The notes below the pieces were generated by a model. The model saw only the letters and a program-made list of their open reading frames with translations, was not told the origin of the DNA and did not search any database. Positions 63,362 to 64,000 of a stretch of 64,000 nt of DNA are shown here, one piece after another. Source of the DNA: Avipropionibacterium sp050157065. Lineage in GTDB: Bacteria; Actinomycetota; Actinomycetes; Propionibacteriales; Propionibacteriaceae. Each line of letters starts with the position of its first letter. Position 1 is the stretch's first letter. The position numbers were made by a program, and so were the translations under genes. The stretch lies in the NCBI GenBank assembly GCA_050157065.1, contig CP189573.1. One strand, given 5' to 3'.

Positions 63362-64000
63362 TCATCCGCGTTCCGTCCTGCTCCAAGCCGTCATCGGTAG
63401 GCCGGGTGTGTCGGGTTCGGTGAGGAACAGATGGCCGGAGAGGGGGTGCCGCTGCCGCTCGGCCGTCGTCAGGCCACCGGCTGCGGTGGTGATGACCATG
63501 GACCGGAGATCCTTGCCGACGAAGGCAACGCTGGAGACGAGTGGAGCGGGGACCGTGACTGTGTCGACATGATCGCCGCTAGGGGACAGCCGCCGCACCT
63601 CACCTCTGCCCCAGATGGCAACCCACAAATGCTCCTCGGCATCGAGGCAGATGCCATCAGGCAGGCCGTCGTCGACATGGGCGAAGTCGGTGCGAGGTCC
63701 GACGCCCCCGGATGACGGGTCGTACGAGCGCCGATGGATGACCCGCCGTAGGGTGTCGACGCTGAACATGCAGGAACCGTCGCGGGTCCACGCAAGTCCG
63801 TTCGAGAGCGCCAGGTCATCGTCCAGTGTGGTGACGGAGTCGTCTGACTCGATCCGGACGAGCACCTCGGTCGATGAGTCACCATCGGAGCGCAGCGAGC
63901 CGACCACGAAGCGCCCGGCGGGGTCCGGTTTGCCGTCGTTCAAGCGACGTCCGGAGTCTCCCGGGAGGACCCGCGCTCCGGCGGTGATCAAACCGCTGGC
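63362..64000 (-). CDS. SMP-30/gluconolactonase-family lactonase, 5' end outside the window
   Basis: The frame is open to the window edge, so the N-terminus is missing. Visible blades include LNDGKPDPAGRFVVGSLRSD, LSNGLAWTRDGSCMFSVDTL, VDDGLPDGICLDAEEHLWVA and GRGEVRRLSPSG. The Asn/Asp residues in NDGKPD, SNGLAW and PDGICLD are the usual metal ligands of SMP-30 lactonases. A sugar-lactone hydrolase next to a Gfo/Idh dehydrogenase and an SDR suggests oxidation of an aldose to its lactone followed by ring opening. It lies upstream of the SDR operon on the same strand. Confidence 0.85.
   Translation of the reverse strand, partial: ASGLITAGARVLPGDSGRRLNDGKPDPAGRFVVGSLRSDGDSSTEVLVRIESDDSVTTLDDDLALSNGLAWTRDGSCMFSVDTLRRVIHRRSYDPSSGGVGPRTDFAHVDDGLPDGICLDAEEHLWVAIWGRGEVRRLSPSGDHVDTVTVPAPLVSSVAFVGKDLRSMVITTAAGGLTTAERQRHPLSGHLFLTEPDTPGLPMTAWSRTERG

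Overview
The window is high-GC DNA from an actinobacterium, probably of the Propionibacteriales or a neighbouring order. The evidence is the linked set CCA-adding enzyme, DUF6049 protein, MurJ with a C-terminal pseudokinase, and SigM, plus a LigC-type DNA ligase. The assignment to order is inference; no rRNA gene is present.

Layout. (1) 1-22.6 kb is ordinary-looking chromosome: an ECF sigma factor with a DUF6596-type C-terminus, a complete IS3-family element with a 4-bp target duplication, a LuxR-type ATPase regulator, an ArsR-like regulator with a palindromic operator, a membrane-anchored serine hydrolase, an esterase-like hydrolase coupled to ligC, the divergent cell-envelope block (cca, DUF6049, murJ, sigM, short anti-sigma-like protein), and two paralogous Pro/Gly-rich membrane proteins. 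(2) A tRNA-Ala(UGC) gene at 22509 marks the left edge of an accessory island. (3) 22.6-47.4 kb holds a decayed IS3 copy followed by a full-looking Dpd (7-deazaguanine in DNA) system. dpdE-F-G-H-I-J-K-D run as one overlapping plus-strand operon. dpdC-dpdB-dpdA-dpdB run as one overlapping minus-strand operon. queC-queE-queD plus a 47-codon ORF are divergent from dpdC. (4) 47.4-53.9 kb is an insertion-sequence pile-up: a frameshifted IS21 carrying a DinB-like passenger gene, a frameshifted IS3, and IS256 and IS21 fragments. (5) 54.0-64.0 kb is a carbohydrate uptake and catabolism locus on the minus strand: solute-binding lipoprotein, YesL-like protein, two permeases, LacI regulator, Gfo/Idh/MocA oxidoreductase, DUF3604 protein, SDR and a partial SMP-30 protein, with two matching LacI-type operators.

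How the Dpd genes should work together: QueD, QueE and QueC make preQ0 from the GTP cyclohydrolase product (no folE is in the window). The TGT-like DpdA, with DpdB, exchanges guanine in DNA for preQ0. DpdC converts the nitrile to the amide. The helicase/ATPase/PLD group DpdD-K is thought to be the restriction arm that attacks unmodified DNA. Unusual points here are two DpdB-type proteins flanking DpdA, a tiny ORF coupled to queD, and a perfect 10-bp inverted repeat in the dpdC/queC divergent promoter.
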